NCBI GenBank assembly: GCA_902783515.1
Contig: CACZRK010000007.1
Coordinates: 1 to 7,163, forward strand
Origin: an uncultured Coriobacteriaceae bacterium
Lineage (GTDB): Bacteria; Actinomycetota; Coriobacteriia; Coriobacteriales; UMGS124
Reading direction: 5' to 3'
Length of the DNA: 7,163 nucleotides
The notes under the pieces are model-generated. The model was given only the letters and a program-made list of their open reading frames with translations, was not told where the DNA came from and did no database searches. Every line of letters starts with the position of its first letter. Position 1 is the first letter of the stretch. This document shows positions 5,269 through 7,163 of this stretch, one piece after another. A program made the position numbers and the translations under genes.

Positions 5269-6477
5269 ATGAAGGAGACCACCTTCGAAGAACAGACCAA
5301 GCTCATCGCGGGTCTGGCGGGCATCGCGCCGGGCGGGCGCCCCGACCGCCGCATGCGCACGAACCTCGTGCACGGCCACGCCGAGGAGGACCCGGTCACC
5401 GGCGCCATGAACGTGCCGGTCTACCTCTCGTCCACCTTCACCCACCCGAGCCTCGATGGCTCGACCGGCTACTACTACAGCCGCGTGGGCAACCCGACGC
5501 GCCTGGAGCTGGAGGACACCGTCGCCATGCTGGAGGGCGGGGTGAAGGCGTGGGCGATGAGCAGCGGGATGACCGCCATCTCCACCCTGCTCAAGCTCTT
5601 CAAGCCGGGCGACCGCATCGTCGCCAGCGACGACCTCTACGGCGGCACCTACCGCCTCTTCTCCGACATATACGGCCGCTACGGCCTCACGTTTGACTAC
5701 GTTGACCTCACCGACTGGGAGCGCGCCGAGCCGCTGATCGCGGGCGCCGCGGCGGTCTTCTTCGAGACGCCGACCAACCCGATGATGCACGTCGTGGACA
5801 TCCGACGCGTCGCGCAGGCCGCCCATGACGCCGGCGCGCTCGTCGTGGTGGACAACACGTTCCTGACGCCCTACCTCCAGCGCCCCTTCGAGTTCGGCGC
5901 CGACGTCGTGATCCACAGCGGCACGAAGTACCTCTGCGGCCACAACGACGTGACGGCCGGCTTCCTCGTCCTGCGCGAGCCCGACCTCATCGAGCAGGTC
6001 TTCAACTACGCGATGTCCGAGGGCGGCTTCCTGTCCCCGACCGACTGCTACCTGCTGCTGCGTAGCATCAAGACGCTCTCGGTGCGCATGGACCGCCAGC
6101 AGGACAACGCGGCGGCGATCGCGCGCTGGCTCAAGGGCAACCCCCACGTGACCGACGTCTACTACGCGGGCGACCCCGACAGCGCCGGCTACGAGCTCAT
6201 GCGCCGCCAGGCGAGCGGCTTCGGCGCGATGATCTCGCTGCGCGTGGACGACGAGGAGCGCGTGCGCACGACCCTGGAGCGCATCAGGGTCATCAGCTAC
6301 GCCGAGAGCCTCGGCAGCGTGGAGAGCCTGATGACCTTCCCGTTCGTGCAGACGCACGGCGCCGTGCCGCTCGAGCTGCGCCGCTCGCTGGGCATCGACG
6401 AGCGCCTGCTGCGGCTGTCCGTCGGCATCGAGGACGCGCAGGACCTCATCGACGACCTCGCGCAGGCGCTCGCGTAG
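5269..6477 (+). CDS. Cystathionine gamma-synthase / gamma-lyase family PLP enzyme (trans-sulfuration)
   Basis: A 402-residue member of the Cys/Met-metabolism PLP family. Visible are VPVYLSSTF (49-57), YYYSRVGNPTR (68-78, Tyr70 and Arg72 contacting the phosphate of the neighbouring subunit's PLP), DDLYGGTYRL (121-130), VVVDNTF (192-198, Asp195), IHSGTKYLCGHNDVTAG (215-231, Lys220 as Schiff-base lysine) and LRLSVGIED (381-389, Arg382 for the carboxylate). Two positions help with specificity. Glu346 in AESLGSVESL matches the glutamate of gamma-synthases and gamma-lyases, which beta-lyases lack. Gly125-126 in LYGGT replaces the cysteine typical of methionine gamma-lyase. So it should either join an activated homoserine with cysteine to form cystathionine, or cleave cystathionine; sequence alone does not separate these, nor exclude homocysteine formation. 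The first 28 residues are an extension before the conserved MRTNLVHG. ATG 5269 has GAGGGGG nine bases upstream, better than GTG 5245. Confidence 0.9.
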   Translation: MKETTFEEQTKLIAGLAGIAPGGRPDRRMRTNLVHGHAEEDPVTGAMNVPVYLSSTFTHPSLDGSTGYYYSRVGNPTRLELEDTVAMLEGGVKAWAMSSGMTAISTLLKLFKPGDRIVASDDLYGGTYRLFSDIYGRYGLTFDYVDLTDWERAEPLIAGAAAVFFETPTNPMMHVVDIRRVAQAAHDAGALVVVDNTFLTPYLQRPFEFGADVVIHSGTKYLCGHNDVTAGFLVLREPDLIEQVFNYAMSEGGFLSPTDCYLLLRSIKTLSVRMDRQQDNAAAIARWLKGNPHVTDVYYAGDPDSAGYELMRRQASGFGAMISLRVDDEERVRTTLERIRVISYAESLGSVESLMTFPFVQTHGAVPLELRRSLGIDERLLRLSVGIEDAQDLIDDLAQALA

Positions 6478-6491
6478 GTCGCGCGCCCGAA

Positions 6492-6525
6492 GTCCTGCCA
6501 CGGGACGCAATTTGTCCGCTCGGAC
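6492..6525 (+). terminator. Two small hairpins after the trans-sulfuration gene, weak terminator candidate
   Basis: Fifteen bases past the stop, GTCCT and GGGAC enclose a 5-base loop (6492-6506) and are followed by GCAATTT. Next to it GTCCG-CT-CGGAC (6514-6525) is a perfect 5-base dyad. The T-run is only three bases, so termination here would be weak. The second element could equally be a site of the following gene's regulatory region. Confidence 0.3.
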
Positions 6526-6548
6526 GCGTTCGCCCCGCATCGTTGGGG

Positions 6549-6563
6549 TACACTCACGGTGAG
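6549..6563 (+). promoter_or_regulatory. Possible -10 element with adjoining dyad upstream of the usp gene
   Basis: TACACT (6549-6554) matches 4 of 6 bases of a -10 element but no good -35 is present 16-18 bases upstream. Overlapping its end, CTCAC-G-GTGAG (6553-6563) is a perfect 5-base inverted repeat that would lie at the start of transcription, a common place for a repressor site. Confidence 0.35.
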
Positions 6564-6570
6564 CGAACAG

Positions 6571-6596
6571 GCGGCGCGCCACGAGGCTCGCGCCGC
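6571..6596 (+). other. GC-rich stem-loop in the 5' leader of the usp gene
   Basis: GCGGCGCG (6571-6578) and CGCGCCGC (6589-6596) form a perfect 8-base stem with a 10-base loop, ending 26 bases before the start codon. No T-tract follows, so it is not a classical terminator. If transcription begins near 6560 it would lie within a leader of about 60 bases and could stabilise the mRNA or affect translation. Confidence 0.4.
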
Positions 6597-6622
6597 GAAC
6601 GGCCACAGGTTTGGGGGTACCC

Positions 6623-7060
6623 ATGGACACCGAGTACAAGAAGATCTTCGTCTCCCTTGACGGCAGCGAGGCCCAGCAGGAGGTGCTGAAGAAGGCCGTG
6701 CAGATCGCCGCGGTCAACAAGGCCGACCTCTACGTCGGGCACGTCATCGACTCCACGCCGATGCAGGCGGCGGGCACCTATCCCGCGACGCTGATCCCGA
6801 GCCTCGAGAAGGCCTGGAAGGACTCGATCGCCGCTGACATCGAGGAGGCCAAGAAGATCGAGGGCATCGGCACCATCACCGTTGACGCCAAGGCCGGCCG
6901 CATCCGCGAGACGCTGCTGGACGAGTTCGTCGATCAGATCAAGCCTGACCTCGTGATCTGCGGCGCACGCGGCCTGTCCAACATCAAGTACGCGATCCTC
7001 GGCTCCATCTCCACGTTCCTGCTGCGCAGCTGCCCCTGTGACGTGCTGATCGTCAAGTAG
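6623..7060 (+). CDS. Universal stress protein, UspA family, ATP-binding type
   Basis: A single-domain 145-residue Usp protein with the alpha/beta Rossmann-like fold expected of the family; such proteins are cytosolic and usually dimeric. The first strand, KKIFVSLDGSE (6-16), carries the conserved Asp13. The C-terminal nucleotide loop GARGLSNIKYAILGS (114-128) fits the G-x2-G-x9-G-S/T pattern (Gly114, Gly117, Gly127, Ser128) that marks ATP-binding members, followed by the last strand CDVLIVK. Such proteins are induced by starvation, oxygen or growth arrest and act in persistence, but a specific role cannot be read here. ATG 6623 is chosen because it begins at the conserved strand and has GGGGG five bases upstream; an in-frame TTG at 6611 would make that same tract coding. 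It stands alone on its strand after the trans-sulfuration gene, separated by 145 bases with its own likely promoter. Confidence 0.93.
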   Translation: MDTEYKKIFVSLDGSEAQQEVLKKAVQIAAVNKADLYVGHVIDSTPMQAAGTYPATLIPSLEKAWKDSIAADIEEAKKIEGIGTITVDAKAGRIRETLLDEFVDQIKPDLVICGARGLSNIKYAILGSISTFLLRSCPCDVLIVK

Positions 7061-7087
7061 GGTCACCGCAGGGTTGACGTCAGTGGC

Positions 7088-7106
7088 GACGTCCAGCGCT
7101 GGCGTC
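7088..7106. repeat. Inverted repeat downstream of the usp gene
   Basis: GACG-T-CCAGC pairs with GCTGG-CGTC, nine base pairs with one bulged T, centred on the perfect 10-base palindrome CCAGCGCTGG. It begins 28 bases after the usp stop. No T-run follows, so it is either an imperfect terminator stem or a protein site; a second copy of GACGTC lies at 7076-7081. Confidence 0.35.
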
Positions 7107-7135
7107 GTACGTTGGCGACGGGCCAATGCGTCGGG

Positions 7136-7163
7136 TGGCGTGTGGCGGATCCACACCCCGCCA
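7136..7163. terminator. Hairpin at the right edge of the window, possible terminator
   Basis: GTGTGG (7140-7145) and CCACAC (7151-7156) form a perfect 6-base stem with loop CGGAT. TGGC (7136-7139) and GCCA (7160-7163) extend it after a 3-base CCC bulge. What follows is outside the window, so a T-tract cannot be checked. It could end usp or a convergent gene to the right. Confidence 0.35.

Noticed and set aside
5185..6720. An open frame on the minus strand that extends the MalY-like gene upstream by about 500 codons, antisense to the trans-sulfuration gene.
   Set aside because: The extension is mirror coding of the conserved PLP enzyme on the + strand, is low in normal protein character (Ala/Arg/Val/His rich) and has no homology. 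The MalY family begins near 5184.
6554..7156. Minus-strand open frame of 200 codons antisense to the universal stress protein gene.
   Set aside because: The Usp protein on the + strand carries complete family motifs; the antisense product resembles nothing and contains none.

Overview
The window is a GC-rich bacterial segment with six complete protein genes and one gene cut by the left edge, and no RNA gene, insertion sequence or CRISPR array. Third codon positions are almost all G or C, and long open frames on the antisense strands are a by-product of that. The gene set is an oxygen-independent class III ribonucleotide reductase with its radical-SAM activase, a MalY/PatB-type C-S lyase and a trans-sulfuration enzyme. 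Together with the base composition this suggests an anaerobic, high-GC Gram-positive, perhaps a coriobacterium of the Olsenella/Atopobium type. That placement is inference from style, not from a database match.

Layout, left to right. Positions 1-2552 hold an anaerobic dNTP-synthesis operon read leftward: nrdD (2552-498), a separate 66-residue protein carrying the glycyl-radical loop of NrdD (418-218), then nrdG (from 233, running off the window). Positions 2553-2816 hold the nrd promoter: TTGAAC and TATGGT 17 bases apart, with three NrdR-box-like elements at 30-32 base spacing and a perfect 16-base dyad. Positions 2817-3770 are uppP (leftward), with an extra hydrophilic loop. Positions 3922-5184 are a MalY/PatB-type aminotransferase-fold lyase (leftward). 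Divergent from it, 84 bases away, is a cystathionine gamma-synthase/gamma-lyase type enzyme (5269-6477, rightward). Positions 6623-7060 are a single-domain universal stress protein (rightward), followed by inverted repeats that run to the window end.

How the genes work together. NrdG would use S-adenosylmethionine and a 4Fe-4S cluster to place a radical on a glycine that here lies on the small polypeptide. That radical would then generate the thiyl radical in the large NrdD chain, which reduces ribonucleotides. The catalytic machine is therefore split over two genes, and this is the most unusual thing in the window. The two PLP enzymes plausibly form a sulfur amino acid module: a gamma-acting enzyme makes or cleaves cystathionine, and a beta-lyase cleaves cystathionine or cysteine conjugates. 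UppP recycles the undecaprenyl carrier for cell-wall synthesis and has no evident functional tie to its neighbours.
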